Origin: Entomortierella parvispora
Lineage: Eukaryota; Mortierellomycota; Mortierellomycetes; Mortierellales; Mortierellaceae
Direction: 5' to 3'
Assembly: GCA_963573315.1 (NCBI GenBank)
Contig: OY752148.1
Span: 1,293,263 to 1,357,262 of the forward strand
Length of the DNA: 64,000 bases
Part shown: in pieces, positions 33,438 through 45,748 of the stretch
How the letters are laid out: every line of letters begins with the position of its first letter
Position numbering within the stretch: position 1 is the stretch's first letter
The notes under the pieces: generated by a model
Database searches by the model: none
Seen by the model: only the letters and a program-made list of their open reading frames with translations
Told to the model about the DNA's origin: nothing
Made by a program: the position numbers and the translations under genes

Positions 33438-34367
33438 TTACTTGCGGCGCCAGACACCAACCTTTTCCTTTCCCTTGCGGGCTTCGAACGAGGTGCAGTC
33501 GTCGACCAACAGGCACTCAAAGTTGGCATCCAAGACAGCATGGTAGGCATCGATGCTGACTGCAAATGGTGGTCCGTCCGTATGGTTGCTCAAGGGATAC
33601 ATGAGTGTGATGAGAACACCGTCCTTATTGATGAGCTCTCCCATTCGACGACCCCAATCTGGTCTGAGTTCAGGTTGGATCGCACAGAAGAAACTGATTT
33701 GTTGGAAGAAGAGTATTAGTTTTGGTCTTGCAGAGAAACACTTTGGCTTGCTTGTATCATTCTCCTCCCTTACGTGTAATCATAAATGAGCTGGAATCCT
33801 CCTGCAGGGATGTCAAACTTGAAAAAGTCCGCCTCCAGGAACTCGGCATGAGACTCGGGGATATTCTTCTCGGTACGGATCTACAGAGAAAGAGGATTGT
33901 GGGAAGGGATACAAATGAGCTGCCAGAGCGGATGATCAAAATAACATACGCTCCCAACCTCGTGATGAGGATGAAAGCTTACATCTTTGCATTGCTGCAC
34001 GGCAATGGGGCTGATATCGAGTCCATAGGCCTTGCGGTGCTCGTTGCCGAGGTAAAAAACATCGACACCGCGACCGCAGCCGGGAACGAGGACGTTGCCG
34101 GACTTGGGGATCTGGTCTTTGATGGGTTTTTGTTCAATGACCTCAATCAGGGCTGGGCTCGGCGTGGTTTGGTTCCAGGGATGGATGCCTCTCTTCCATA
34201 GTTCGTTCCAGCCTGTGGTTGTCATGAAATATTAGTGAATTTCTCGTTTGAAGAAACCTATGAACCGCGTTTTTGCTCTTGGAAATGAATGATCATGTGA
34301 ATGAAAAAGGGAGCTGATGACACTTGCCATCTGGCTGCTTGACAATGGACTGAGCGGACTCGTTCAT
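33438..34367 (-). CDS. TPMT/thiol-type SAM-dependent methyltransferase, copy B
   Basis: Four exons, 34367-34328, 34212-33983, 33880-33774 and 33693-33438, identical in exon lengths to copy A, 210 aa. Motifs as in copy A: GWNELWKRGIHPWNQ, SAM-binding LVPGCGRGVDVFYL and YDYTFFCAIQPELRPDW. Intron 1 starts with GCAAGT, the standard consensus for GC-AG introns, and its use is required for frame. Exon 1, intron 1 and the last ~70 codons differ from copy A by several substitutions (for example YPLSNHTDG versus CPLGDHTDG), while a central block is nucleotide-identical, including introns 2 and 3. Both copies look intact and functional. Confidence 0.93.
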
Positions 34368-36321
34368 GGTGAAGATGAGCTGGTGCTGTGTGGAGATGAG
34401 AAAGGCGGGGAAAGAAGAAGAGGTTGGTTTGTGGAATGGGGAATCGACATGTCTGGAGTATTTATGCGAATCTGGGGTCTCATTTTTGGGTTCCACACGG
34501 GTGTGCCACGCGAAAAAAAAGTGACATGCAAGTGACAAGTGACATCTCCCGGAAAACAGCGCAGCAGAGTTGTGATGTTCTTCACTCTTGCTAATTTGGC
34601 CCTTTGGGCTTGATTGCCCAGAGACAGTATGTACCTCACTGGACATGTCTCTTGGCGTATGTACCTTGATGGTATTGCCATCGCCCAAGCAAAGCTTTGG
34701 AATGATGAGGTGGCCCCATAGATGCTGCGCAGGTCTTGAAACGGCTGCGAATATGTCTTGTGTCCGCGCGTCAGCTTCGCGGAACCCACTTTACCCGGAG
34801 TGAGATCGCTGGAATCAGGTCGGGAACAAGGCCGACATTCTGAGAAAGATGGTCTAGGCCTTGCCTTGCACCTTATGTAGACAATGGACGTTGAAGTATA
34901 GGTTTATTCTAAGGAATGCAGAACTGCGTTGCAGGGGTCCATTTCATTCAGCATTACAAGGAATTATTTTAGACACGCAAACGTCTGAACAAACGTCAGC
35001 TTTGCAAGACCTGCATACGGTCCATGAAACGTACTTTGTCAAGAGGACATAGAGGTATAAATGTGCCCTTATAGCATCTCGAGGATGGCAGACTAGGCTC
35101 GGCGATGCCAATCAAGAAAGCCCACAAGAAAATCTTTGCTACGTTGAACTGTAACATCTTTGAAAGAAATGTGGAGAGGATAAGTAAGGATACAGATCAA
35201 GCGAGAGCGGTGTTATGAAGAAGGCCACGTAATCAGAGGCCTACGATATGGAGCGTTCGGCTCCTTACTTTGTTGGCTGTTGAAAGGTGTTTAAAGTCTT
35301 GAAGATGGAACGATAAAAAAAATAAGACGAAGGTCAAGTTGTAGAAATGGAGACAGGCTCATCGGGTAAATATGACTGGAAGAAGTAGAAGGGCGAAAAA
35401 GCAAGGGGTACAACTCTGGAAGACATGCGGAGAAGACCTATTTGAGCCCGGCAAGCCCTGTCCTTTTTTTGTCGGTCTACGGTGAGTAGGCGACGCGTTT
35501 TTAGGCACGATTTTTGACGCGACCTTGACTTTGGAAAATAATCAGGCCACTTTTCGAACAAGGCTTTTTTTGACAGGGTGGAAGCGTGATGAGCAGGGGG
35601 GGACGGCCCAGCACTGTTAGACTAGGTAGCCGGCAAACATCAAGATAGAACTAAAAAAAAGGGGGCTGGAGGATGAACACGACCAAGGCGGAAGATCATC
35701 TGCCCGTTGAAATCGGATGGAGCAGGGCGAATGCTGAGAATCGAGAGGAAAACATGTCAGCCCAGCAGTAAGCTAGCGCTGTTCCGAGAGGGCTTTGTGT
35801 GGAGGCAACGCATCCTTTTGGCTGTAGGCCTGGTGATCACGCTGTTTGACGAGTGTGTTTGTCGATGAAAGCATGGCGGTGCACGCTCCTCCTCCCCCTG
35901 TGTGGAACGAGACTTGCTGACATGTCGTCCGTGAACATGAAAAAAGGCGGTAACGATCAACGAAAGCACCCTTCGGTTGATCGCATTCCCGTTCTTTGTT
36001 CCTTCTCTTGTTTGTCGTTTCCATCAACCAAACACTGCTCCCTCGTCGACTCTTTCTTCTCTTTCTCGCCAACTCCACTTAAACTTTTCCTGCGCTTGTC
36101 CGACCTTCCCTGTCCTTGATTCCACTCTGACCCCAATCTTTGTTTTGCCACGCCCCATATCTAATTCCTCGAGGAAGTTTGATCTTCTCGCATCATTTTT
36201 TTTTACACTCCCCTGATACCAATTGCAAGCATTCAGGTGCTCCAGCGCTCATTCCTCCCGTCTTCTCATTCACACTCCTTCTCTTCCTGCCTCTCTTCCG
36301 CTACTTCAGCAGCTCAGAGCA
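34368..36321. other. intergenic, no gene seen
   Basis: Almost 2 kb between divergently transcribed genes (copy B, minus; glycosidase, plus). The first ~300 bases resemble the copy A upstream region. A short array of GTGACA-type repeats sits at about 34520-34546. No protein-like open frame found. The last ~250 bases are C/T-rich promoter/leader of the glycosidase gene. Confidence 0.5.
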
Positions 36322-39300
36322 ATGGCCAGGCAGCCCGATTTGACCCCGAGCTTCGGTAATCCATGGGAGTCGGCGAAGCTGGCTTCCAAAGATGGATGGA
36401 TTCTCGATCCTCAGAATAGGGTCGTGATCTTGCATGGGATTAACCTCTCTGGAGGATCCAAGATGCCATTCTCAAGCGCTGCAGAAGCTATAGCTGCTGC
36501 TGCCGGTGATGCTTCCAACTTCGTATTCTCGTCCGTCGAAGATGGCGCGCAACAGCCACCCTATTTCGGAGCCACCCCAACACCTACACCACCACCAGCA
36601 GTATCCAACAAAACAAAAAAGGAGCAACAAGAAGAGGACGAGATCCGGATCAAGAACAAAGGCGAGATACCGGGGGTAGTATATGCATATAAAACAGAAC
36701 ATTTCTTTGACCATCGACAGGTCTCGTTCGTCAATCGACCCTTCACTCTGGAGCAAGCCGACCTTCACTTTGAGAGACTGGCTCGATGGGGGTGTCAATG
36801 TCTCCGTGTCCTTGTACCCTGGGAGGCGCTGGAGCATGCTGCACCGTAAGACGACCTCACTCATTTTGACTCTGAAGACGAAGAAGCACGTGCCTTCTTG
36901 ACCGACCCCACTGACCCCTCCTTTTTCGACATGCAAACAGAGGCATCTACGACGAGGACTATATTGCATACCTGATCAAACTTCTCAAGATCGCTGGAAA
37001 ATACGGACTCAAATGTTTCTTGGACCCTCATGTCGATTGCTGGAGTCGCTTTACTGGTGGATCTGGAATGTATGTGCCTCTACAGCGAATGATCCAATGA
37101 TATCGCATCTTGTCCTTTTTTTCTACTTTCTCACTTCGACACTTTCTGTGGCGTTCATAGGCCAGGCTGGACACTTGAGCTGGCAGGGCTAGACATGACA
37201 AAGTTCGAACCAACAGAGGCTGCAACCGTCCAAAACGTACGGATTTCGTTCACTTGGCTCCTATTCTGTGACAGACATGACCTAACCTTGACAACATTTT
37301 TTTTGGAAACAGACATCCAAGGACAAGGAAAACTACCCAAAGATGATTTGGGCAACCAACAGCTTCAAAGTCGCAGCCGCCACCATGTACACTTTATTCT
37401 TTGCAGGACAGATCTTTGCTCCAAAGGCCATGGTCCCGCTCTCAACCACCACCCTGGCGTATCTACGAAGAATTCACTCAACCGTTGTCTCAGACGAAGC
37501 TTATAGACGAGGGGTGGACGGCGGTGTCAAAGCCCCATCACCGGTTCAGCATTTAATCCCAATTCCTAGAGCCGACCACAGTTTTGTGGAGGCAGGACAG
37601 GTCAACATTCAGCATTTTCTTCAGGGTCATTTCATTGAGGCGTTTTGTCATCTGGTTCAGAGGATTCGGGAAGATGACGTGAAGGTGGTCGCTGCAGCGG
37701 CGGCTGCTGGAAATCGCGGAGGATCTGGAGCAGATGCGGTAGGACTGATGGCCTCGGGCACCGTGATGGGATTGGATTCGATCAATGAGCCTTCACCGGG
37801 CTATTTGAACCATCCAGATCTGAACAAACTGCTCGAATTGGCCGATCTACAAATCGGGGCATGTCCTACTCCGATTCAGGGCCTGGAACTGGCTCAAGGA
37901 CGGACCGTAGATTGCGATGTTTGGGTGACTGGAGGAATTGGGCCGATTAGAACAGGATCGACCGAAGTTAACCCAGACAAGATCAACCTGTGGAAACGGC
38001 CATATTGGAAAACGCGGCAACAGGTTGACCAAGAGAGCGTCAACAACGGAACCTTGCACCCACCTTCCGCACCAGTCATGCCGAATAACCCCTCCGACCG
38101 GGATCCTCACGGAATGTTCTTTCCATCAGATCGATCTCCTTTTGATATGGTCTCAAGTCTAGACATCTCTGCCGCCAAGACTGCGATTGCAAACACCTTG
38201 GGTTTGATAGGAAATGAAGGACCCTCGATCCGGGCTTTGACTGAGTCACATCTTTCAAAGACTGGATGGCCAGAGCCTTCTGGCTACAGCGATCTATGCC
38301 TATGGGCGGATCATAAAGTCTGGGACCCTCAAACTGGGAAGTTGCTGAAACCAAACTATTTCGAACGGATACCGACCCAAGGAGTCCAGGTTGCCATTGG
38401 CTATCAACCTGGAAAGGAGGTCGAGTGGAAAGGAGACTTTTGGCTGCCCTTTGTCAACACGTTTTCGCTACGATTGCGCCAAGAAGAGCCCAGGCTTACA
38501 GTCTTTGTAGAACCGCCGATCAACGAGGCACCACCGATCTTTCGGTTGGACAAGGTTCTCATCCAAGGCGCAGGAGACCATCTTATGAATATGATGCGGG
38601 CGATGGTACACTGGAAACCCCTGGATCGGTTCAGGAATCAACATACTCACTCAACATTCGGTCGAAGACCTGCCCCAACCAGTGTGGCCACTGCAGCGGT
38701 GACTGGATCCGGAGAATCCACCACTGCTGACACCGGCGGCAACAAAGGAAAGGAACCTTCGACAATTAGACGGGTCGAAGATGATCTGTTTGACAACGCA
38801 TGCCAAAATCCAAGTTTTGATCCTGTCGGAGATGTAAGCGAAAACGTTGTGGTGGCGCCCCACTTTTATGATGGATATACGAATGTGACAAGAGACTTTG
38901 TGCCTTTCACTTTGGACTACCTGGGCTATAAACGAGGTATCTATTGGTCAGTGCTAGGCGCTTTGAAGTTTGGATGGTCTGGCGTTGGCCAAGCCTGGAA
39001 GGATCAAGTAAAAGGGATTCAATCTGATATCCGCTTTGCGATGGGTCATCAACATGGGATCCTCATGGGTGAGACGGGCATACCGATGGATATGCATGAC
39101 AAGGCCAGCTTTAAGCATCGGTATGGATCACCGAAACAAGCGTTTGCTACGCAACTCATGTTGGATGCAATGGATTCTGCCATGCTCAGTTTTACACTCT
39201 GGAACTATTGCGCGGACAACTCGAATCAATGGGGGGATCGATGGAATGGAGAGGACTTCAGTGTTTGGTGTCCTCCCGAGAATGACTTTTTAGAACCGGA

Positions 39301-40744
39301 TTTCCCCGCCTTCCCTATGTCAGGGTCAAAAACTGGTCCAGAACATTTAGCGTGTAGGACTGCCAGAAGAAATGACTCTATGGGAGTGACCTTGACAGAG
39401 ATCGGCACAGAGATTGGCACAGGAAAGGAAGTCGCTGGATGCCAGGAAGGTCTAATTTGGTGGTGTTGTCTCCCCAGAAATTATGTTTGGACACGTAGGA
39501 CAGCCCCTAAAAGACTAGTGGTTATATCTGTGGATCCAGTGACGGAACCGCCGTCAGCGTCCAACATAGGAATGGTAGCGTCATCATCAAATCCAAACTC
39601 GATATCCTCCGCGGACACCACAGGAACTGGCGCCCCATTGGCACGAAAGAACGGCCCTGGGTCATCATTGACAAGCCCGATGGCCACCCTAAAGTCGTGG
39701 CAGGATCTCCTTCCATTGTCACTGCTGATTGAACGCAGTCGCCAAGAGTTCTATTCTGGTCTTCGAGTCACGGAGACGTTTATTCGGGCTTACCCCCTTG
39801 CAATCTGGGGTGAGCCGTTGATGTACAAGTTTGAGCCTGGAAAGCCGCTCTCAGGGACGAGTCTCCTCTCTCCTCGGTTCAAGGCCAGGACCAACGATGT
39901 TGCAAGCTGGGGGAACCGCTTTGTGATGTTCTTTAGGTTGGATTGTGGTCGACATCAGAGTCGGGACGACCGTTGTGGATCGCAGCAGACACAACAAAGT
40001 CAGCAGGAGCAACAGAATGATATATCCACGGCGCCTTCTACAGACGTGTTCTTGCCTAGGTTTCATTTCTCATTGGATTCACCAGCGGGAGTAGATCATT
40101 TTGAGTCTCTGCAGTACGTACAGGAGGTGAATGAAGGCAAGATGTCATTACATTCTACGTCGTTGTCGTCGTCCTCCTTACCTACCACGATAACGCGGTC
40201 ACAAAAGGACAAAGGTCGTTGGCACCGGCTTGACATCAAGGTCTCGGACGGACATTTCTCACTGACGCCTGCTCGTCAGCTTCTTCAATTCTGGACGGCC
40301 CCCGCGGCCTCCCTCAGGACTACCATATCAGCTTATAACCCCCAGGATAATCTGGCTTCGACAGCTTCTCTGTTTGAATCGGCCGAGGAGCGGATCAAGA
40401 ACCTCTTTGACCAAGGATGGGATGGACAATTGGGAATTTCAACTGAATCTGAAAAGGAATGGATCGGACGATTATGGGCCGAGATGAAAAAGGGACAAGC
40501 CGAGGCCGAGAGTTTTGTCCGCCCGTCCATCTTTTCGTGTTTCTGGTCCACGCCCTCGGAGGACGATGTGGCGGTAGAGGAGAAGAAGCGACTCAAGTTG
40601 AAAGAGCTACAACAACGATGGCGCGATCGGATTGGGTTACCCGTGAAGGGTGCGGCATTTTGTCGACAGTGCGGACAGCTGGAGGTGATGCATTTGCATG
40701 GGATTGAGGTTCAATTGTCCATGTGGTCCGGATATCGTGGCTAG
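36322..40744 (+). CDS. GH5 (subfamily 12-like) steryl-β-glucosidase / glucocerebrosidase-related protein
   Basis: Five exons would be expected from the family; four are seen: 36322-36845, 36941-37069, 37161-37236 and 37313-40744 (GT-AG, phases consistent), 1386 aa. Fungal EGCrP/Egh1/Sgl1 enzymes hydrolyse steryl glucosides or glucosylceramide inside the cell. Seen: LHGINLSG near the N-terminus, DPHVDCWSRFTGGSG, the acid/base Glu402 in SINEPSPGY, and the nucleophile Glu830 in MGETGIPMD, followed by SFTLWNYCADNSNQWGD. No signal peptide is evident, consistent with an intracellular enzyme. The protein is much longer than I expect for the family because of Ser/Thr/Gly-rich insertions (for example around residues 105-140, 690-740 and 985-1090). 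Whether it prefers sterol or ceramide glucosides cannot be told. Confidence 0.9.
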
Positions 40745-41454
40745 AGAGGTTGAGAGTGAGAACCCTGCTTTCGGGGTGACCCATATTCTACGTAATTCAT
40801 AAATAAACCAAGTAATTCATGCCGAGGAACCTAAAGTGTGTGTGAGAGAGAGAGAGAGGGGGGAGAGAGGGAGAAAGGACCGGAGGGTATGTTCATTTTC
40901 AGCAAAAGGGTTCATTATTGTTGGATGCAACGATTGCTTCCAACATGGTTCCAACGGGTCTAGATGGGACTGGACAGAGTGCGGCACATGTACCTGACTC
41001 AACATACTTTTCCTCTCTCTCTCTCTCTCTCTGTCCTTACCCCAGTCAGTGTGTCAGTCCCCCACAGGGACAAGAGCGAGCAAGAGAGAAAGACAGGGAG
41101 AAAAAGAGCGAGTAAGAGAGAAAGAGTGGAGCTTGTTCACCCCGGTGGCCAATCACGCGGGCCGGGTCACATCCAGCGCAACCTTGTTGCCCAAAGAGGC
41201 AGGTGCGCCCTCTTTTCCCACGGGCGTACATGTATGGTGCTCCCCGTCCCACAGCGTGTGTCCGTGTTGTTCTTCTTCAGAGTCATATTCCCCCGCACAC
41301 CACAAAGACGAGCGAACCCGCACCCCACGGCGTGCAGTCCAAAGTATTTCTTTCCCCTCCCTCCCCTGTCTCTTTTCTTCTTTCTTCTCTTCTATTCTCC
41401 TCTATTCCTCTCCACTCTACTCCCCTCCCTCCCCCCCTCATCACTCCTTCCATC
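40745..41454. other. intergenic / promoter of glutaryl-CoA dehydrogenase gene
   Basis: About 700 bases. GA/CT dinucleotide-rich stretches lie at about 40843-40870 and 41010-41030, and the 100 bases before the start at 41455 are almost purely C/T, typical of well-expressed fungal genes. An AAATAAA signal at about 40799 follows the glycosidase stop. No gene seen. Confidence 0.55.
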
Positions 41455-43239
41455 ATGTCCATGCGTCTCCTCACAAAGGCCTTCAAGCCTTCCATGATCC
41501 CCCACGTCAGGGCCATGGCCTCCCAGCCCAAATGTAATTAACAAACTTGGATTCATCATGTCGCCTTATGATGTTCCTCATCTTGGCTCCATCTGATCCG
41601 TCCATCTGTTGGCTAACATCTTCCTCTGGCTATTTTCTTTAGCCTTCGTCAAGTACGACTGGACTGATCCCCTCAACCTGAACTCCCAGCTCACCGAGGA
41701 TGAGATCGCCGTCAGGTAACAAACTACACACACCTTTGATCCGATCCCGATCTTCAGCATGCAAGCGGCGCTTTAAACACTTTGCTAACCATTTGATCTC
41801 TTTTTTCTACTTTTGTCTTCAGAGATCTTGCTCATGACTACTGCCAGGAGAAGCTCATGCCTCGCGTCACCATGGCCAACCGCCATGAGAGTATGTTGTT
41901 GGCCGACTGCCTGTGCTTCATCGGGCTTGAATATCATTGATGCTGGAATGCTAATCAATATTTTTTTCCTTTTTTTTTGCATTTTACAGAGTTTGACAGA
42001 GAGATCTTGTCCGAGATGGGCGAGCTCGGTCTCCTTGGATCGACCATTGAGGGATATGGATGCGCCGGTGTCTCCTCCGTTGCCTATGGTTTGACTGCTC
42101 GTGAGGTCGAGAGGTAAGATAAAACTACTCTTTGAACAGAAGGGAAGCGTGGGTAAAAAAAATTGCTCAATGAGCTTGAAACTAAAAAAGCAATCGCTCT
42201 CCTCCTTGTTCAATTAAACAGAGTCGACAGCGGCTACCGTTCGGCCATGAGTGTCCAGTCTTCGCTCGTCATGCACCCCATCTACGCCTACGGAACTGAG
42301 GAACAGAAGCAAAAGTGGCTTCCCCGTCTTGGTAAAGTGTTTCCAGTCCGACTTTTTTTCTGAATGATCGTATGACAGAAATGTTTGGATAGCTAACTTT
42401 TCATGTCCGTCTTGTTACTCCAATTAGCTAAGGGTGAGATTGTCGGATGCTTTGGATTGACCGAGCCCAACCACGGATCGGACCCTGGCTCGATGGAGAC
42501 TGTCGCCAAGAAGGTTAACGGCCACTACGTCCTCAGCGGCTCCAAGACCTGGATCACCAACTCGCCCATTGCCGATGTCTTTGTCGTTTGGGCCAAGGAT
42601 CAGTCTGATGGCAACAAGATCAAGGGCTTTGTTCTCGAGAAGGGCATGAAGGGTCTCTCTGCACCCAAGATCGAGGGAAAGTTCTCCCTTCGTGCCTCCA
42701 TCACTGGTATGATCATGATGGACGACGTTGAGGTCCCTGTCGAGAACTTGTTGCCCAACGTCCATGGTCTTAAGGGACCCTTCGGATGCTTGAACAACGC
42801 TCGTTTCGGTATTGCCTGGGGTGCCCTCGGTGCCGCCGAGTTCTGCTTGGCCCAGGCCCGCGACTACACCTTGAACCGCAAGCAGTTCGGTGTCCCTCTT
42901 GCTCGCTTCCAGTTGATGCAAAAGAAGATGGCCGATGCCAACACTGAGATTGCCTTGGGCTTGCAGGCCTGCTTGCAGGTTGGTCGTCTGAAGGATGAGG
43001 GCAAGATTGCCCCCGAGATGATTTCCATGATCAAGCGCAACTCTTGCGGCAAGTCTCTCGATATTGCCAGAACTACGCGCGACATGCTCGGAGGCAACGG
43101 TATCAGCGACGAGTACCACATTATCCGCCACGTCATGAACTTGGAAGCCGTCAACACCTACGAGGGAACGCACGATGTTCACGCTTTGATCCTTGGACGT
43201 GCCATTACTGGCCTTGCCTCGTTCAGCGCCACCGACTAA
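41455..43239 (+). CDS. glutaryl-CoA dehydrogenase, mitochondrial
   Basis: Six exons: 41455-41533, 41643-41715, 41823-41890, 41990-42113, 42222-42331 and 42428-43239, 421 aa, close to the family length. It oxidatively decarboxylates glutaryl-CoA to crotonyl-CoA in Lys/Trp catabolism, using FAD and passing electrons to ETF. The N-terminus ([20 protein letters not shown]) is a typical mitochondrial presequence. Seen: [12 protein letters not shown] typical of this enzyme, [17 protein letters not shown] (FAD/substrate loop), [27 protein letters not shown], and the catalytic Glu397 in [10 protein letters not shown]. Codons are biased to C-ending forms more than neighbours, suggesting high expression. 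An ACAATAAA signal is present near 43300. Confidence 0.97.
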
Positions 43240-43586
43240 GAGATGTTTCCTCTTCAACTTGCTGTATCATAATATCTTATTCCCTTGTTCTTCACTCACA
43301 ATAAACCCCGCACCTTAGACTGATCAATTTACCACACAACACTTGTCCCGTTGATGGATAGAGCTAACACTGTCTATTTTTTCCTTTTGCTTTCTTGCCA
43401 CGTCCTAAAAGCAACACTCATATTTCCGTCTTACATAGCTTCTTGTCCGCTCAACATCCTCCGAGATATCTCTTTGACTTAAGGTAGTACTCGACAACAT
43501 GCAAGGCCCTTGGCTACAACGTCTGAACCAAAGCATCAAACAAAACCACATCCCTTTGTTTTCTTTTCGTTCGCACCTAGAGAACG
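43240..43586. other. short intergenic region
   Basis: About 350 bases holding the 3' UTR of the dehydrogenase gene and the promoter of the next gene. No coding sequence seen. Confidence 0.5.
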
Positions 43587-44925
43587 ATGGATCTGGAAAC
43601 AAGCAAGAGCGGGATCAAGCGTGAAAACCGAAGAGAAAGGTTTCTGTCCAGATCAACAACCACCAAGAGAAAACGACAACAGCGCCACCTGCGGGTTGAC
43701 AGTGATCCAGTAAGGCCCGATTCTGGTCACTTGAAGAAAAGTCTGATAGAAGGAAGAATGAAGTCTAAAGGATCGGTACCACAGCATGGACGACTTTCCC
43801 TATCGAACCCCACTGGGACTCCAGTAACTGGAAAGCAGCAGCAACAACAACAACAACAACAACCATATCAACAACAGTTGGTTCGCCCAGGAGATGAAGG
43901 CCAAGGCATTGAAGAATCTCCCCAATGGTGGTCGATCAAAGATCGGGGAGTGCACTTTTGGAAGGCAGGTGTTTTAAAACTGATGGCACCCGCCTCGCCT
44001 CTGATCTGACCATTTTCTCTCTCCCTCCTCTCTCCCTCTCTCTCTCTCTCTCTCTTTTTTTTTTTTTTTTTTTTTACTTTGCCACGATGGATGACGATGG
44101 ATGATGGGATATTAGCGTTGGTGTGACCAAGAGGGCTTCCAGGATGGCGACAAGGTGACCAATAGAAAGCTGATGTCATATACGAGAGAGTTTGTTGTGC
44201 CTATGGAGTTGGTTATGAACGAGCTCGGAGCCAAGAATACGAGAAAAATGACCAAACTCTCGGGCATGCGCGTCTTTCTCGAGCCTGTTCATGAGCTCTG
44301 GAAAGATCAGCAGATAGAACAGGACAGAAACATGCAGCAACAGCCGCAACAGGCGCCACTACAAGCTCTCGAAAACAATGTCGAAAAGGTGACTCTTTCC
44401 TCTACCCCGATCTTGGCACCCACCTTGTCCAAAGCCGTGCTTTTGAACAGCGCTCGGTTTCAGCAACAACAGCAGCAACAACAATCAAAGTCCAACGCAA
44501 GACAGCAGGTGCAGCGGCTGGAGCAATCGGGAAGACCGATCCGTTTCAATGCCCAGGAGTTTGTTGTCCCAATCCGAAAGAAAGGACCTTGGCCGGGTAC
44601 CTTGGCCGCCAGTCGTGTTTCCACTTATGTCTTGAACAGGAACGTGACCACGGTCCGGGATGTCCTAGCGGAATGGCGATACGGAGTCGAGGGTGGGCCA
44701 GCTATCCAGGATCTTCAATCGACGACAAGTCGCCGCGATTGGGGGGTCGACCGGGATGGCTACGAGTACACGGTTCGTGCAGCCATTGTGGAGGAATTTG
44801 TGCGCGCAGTGATGGAGGATGGACAATCAGAAGAGGAAGCCATTGAGACACTGGAGGCTCTTCGGAAGCGGAGGCTGTCGTCGATCTACGGAGCAATTCT
44901 GGGAAGAGTGCGAAGTCCGACGTAG
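43587..44925 (+). CDS. Gcr1-type DNA-binding domain protein (putative transcription factor)
   Basis: Two exons, 43587-43964 and 44116-44925, 395 aa. The only in-frame junction uses a GC donor (AAG|GCAGGT) and the acceptor ATATTAG, giving …HFWK/RWCDQEG…. Two copies of a motif EFVVP appear (about residues 140 and 265). The C-terminal ~100 residues, starting YVLNRNVTTVRDVLAEWRYGV, then GGPAIQDL and a Trp-containing RRDWGV, resemble the Gcr1_C domain of yeast Gcr1 and its many zygomycete relatives, a DNA-binding region with a VxDxxxEWxxG signature. The middle and N-terminus are Gln-rich with a basic head (KRENRRERF…KRKRQQRH). Likely nuclear. The target genes are unknown; a role in glycolytic genes should not be assumed. 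Confidence 0.75.
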
Positions 44926-45748
44926 ACAATTATGTTCAAGGGCATGAACGGAATGAGGAGGTGTAAGACGGTTCGGATGCGAACTAGAAAAGACAATGAT
45001 AATAATGAGCTGAGCAGACAGAAAAAGAAAAAGACAGAAACACGCATGGAGATTGAACCACAGCGAATGCAAGGGTGGGAAAGAGCAAGCGAACACAGTG
45101 GGACGGGATGAGCACAACTGGCGCCACCTGCGCTCTTGTGTCCGAGACGAAACGAGACAAGAGACGACACAGTTGCAGGGATGAAGGAGGAAGAATGGAT
45201 TTGCTCGGCAATTGCTCTCGTCGCTTCGGACATGTATGAACAGCAGTACGACGGCGGAGCGGTACAGTAGTAGTGGCATGGCGAGCTCCGGGCGGAGAGT
45301 GGGGCGGACCAGCGGACAAACAAAAGAAAAGGAAGGGAGAGAAAAAAAAGGAAATAAAATCTGATAAGGGCCCACGTTGGGTTTCTCCTTTGCTCACTGT
45401 GTCCGTCTGTCTTTGCTCTTCTCGGCCTCGGACGTCTATTTCCGTCGTTTTCTTTTTTCCCTTTCGTCGTCCTTCCCTTCCCTTCCCTTCTGTTCCTTCT
45501 TTCCGCCCCTCTTCATCCTTCTTCTTCATTATTGCCCACTACGTCCATCTTCCTCCTCCTCTTTTTCTTCTCCCTTTCGACTCTCCATCCCTCCGCCCTC
45601 TCTGTTCTGTTCGGTCCATTTCCACCCTCCTCTCTTTGCTCTGCTCAGCTGATCTCGGCTTTGCTAGCCTCTTTCATCTCTCTTCCTCCTTTGTCCTCCC
45701 TCCCATTCTCGCATTGAGTTCGACTTGACTCCACACACCTCCCCTCCA
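44926..45748. other. intergenic, strongly C/T-biased leader
   Basis: About 820 bases with no gene. From about 45375 to 45748 the plus strand is almost entirely pyrimidine, interrupted by few purines, typical of promoter and 5' leader for the next gene. Confidence 0.55.

Noticed and set aside
32106-34367. Treating the two methyltransferase copies as an assembly duplicate
   Set aside because: Exon 1, intron 1 and the 3' ends differ by many substitutions and by intron length (124 versus 115), so they are distinct loci, even though the centre is identical.
42424-43257. Open frame of 277 codons opposite glutaryl-CoA dehydrogenase
   Set aside because: It is a shadow of a highly codon-biased gene on the plus strand; the plus-strand frame has full family motifs.
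44984-45728. Long frames on both strands in the pyrimidine-rich leader of the Zn-cluster gene
   Set aside because: Low-complexity Ser/Pro/Phe or Arg/Glu/Lys content from a C/T-rich leader; no conserved motif.
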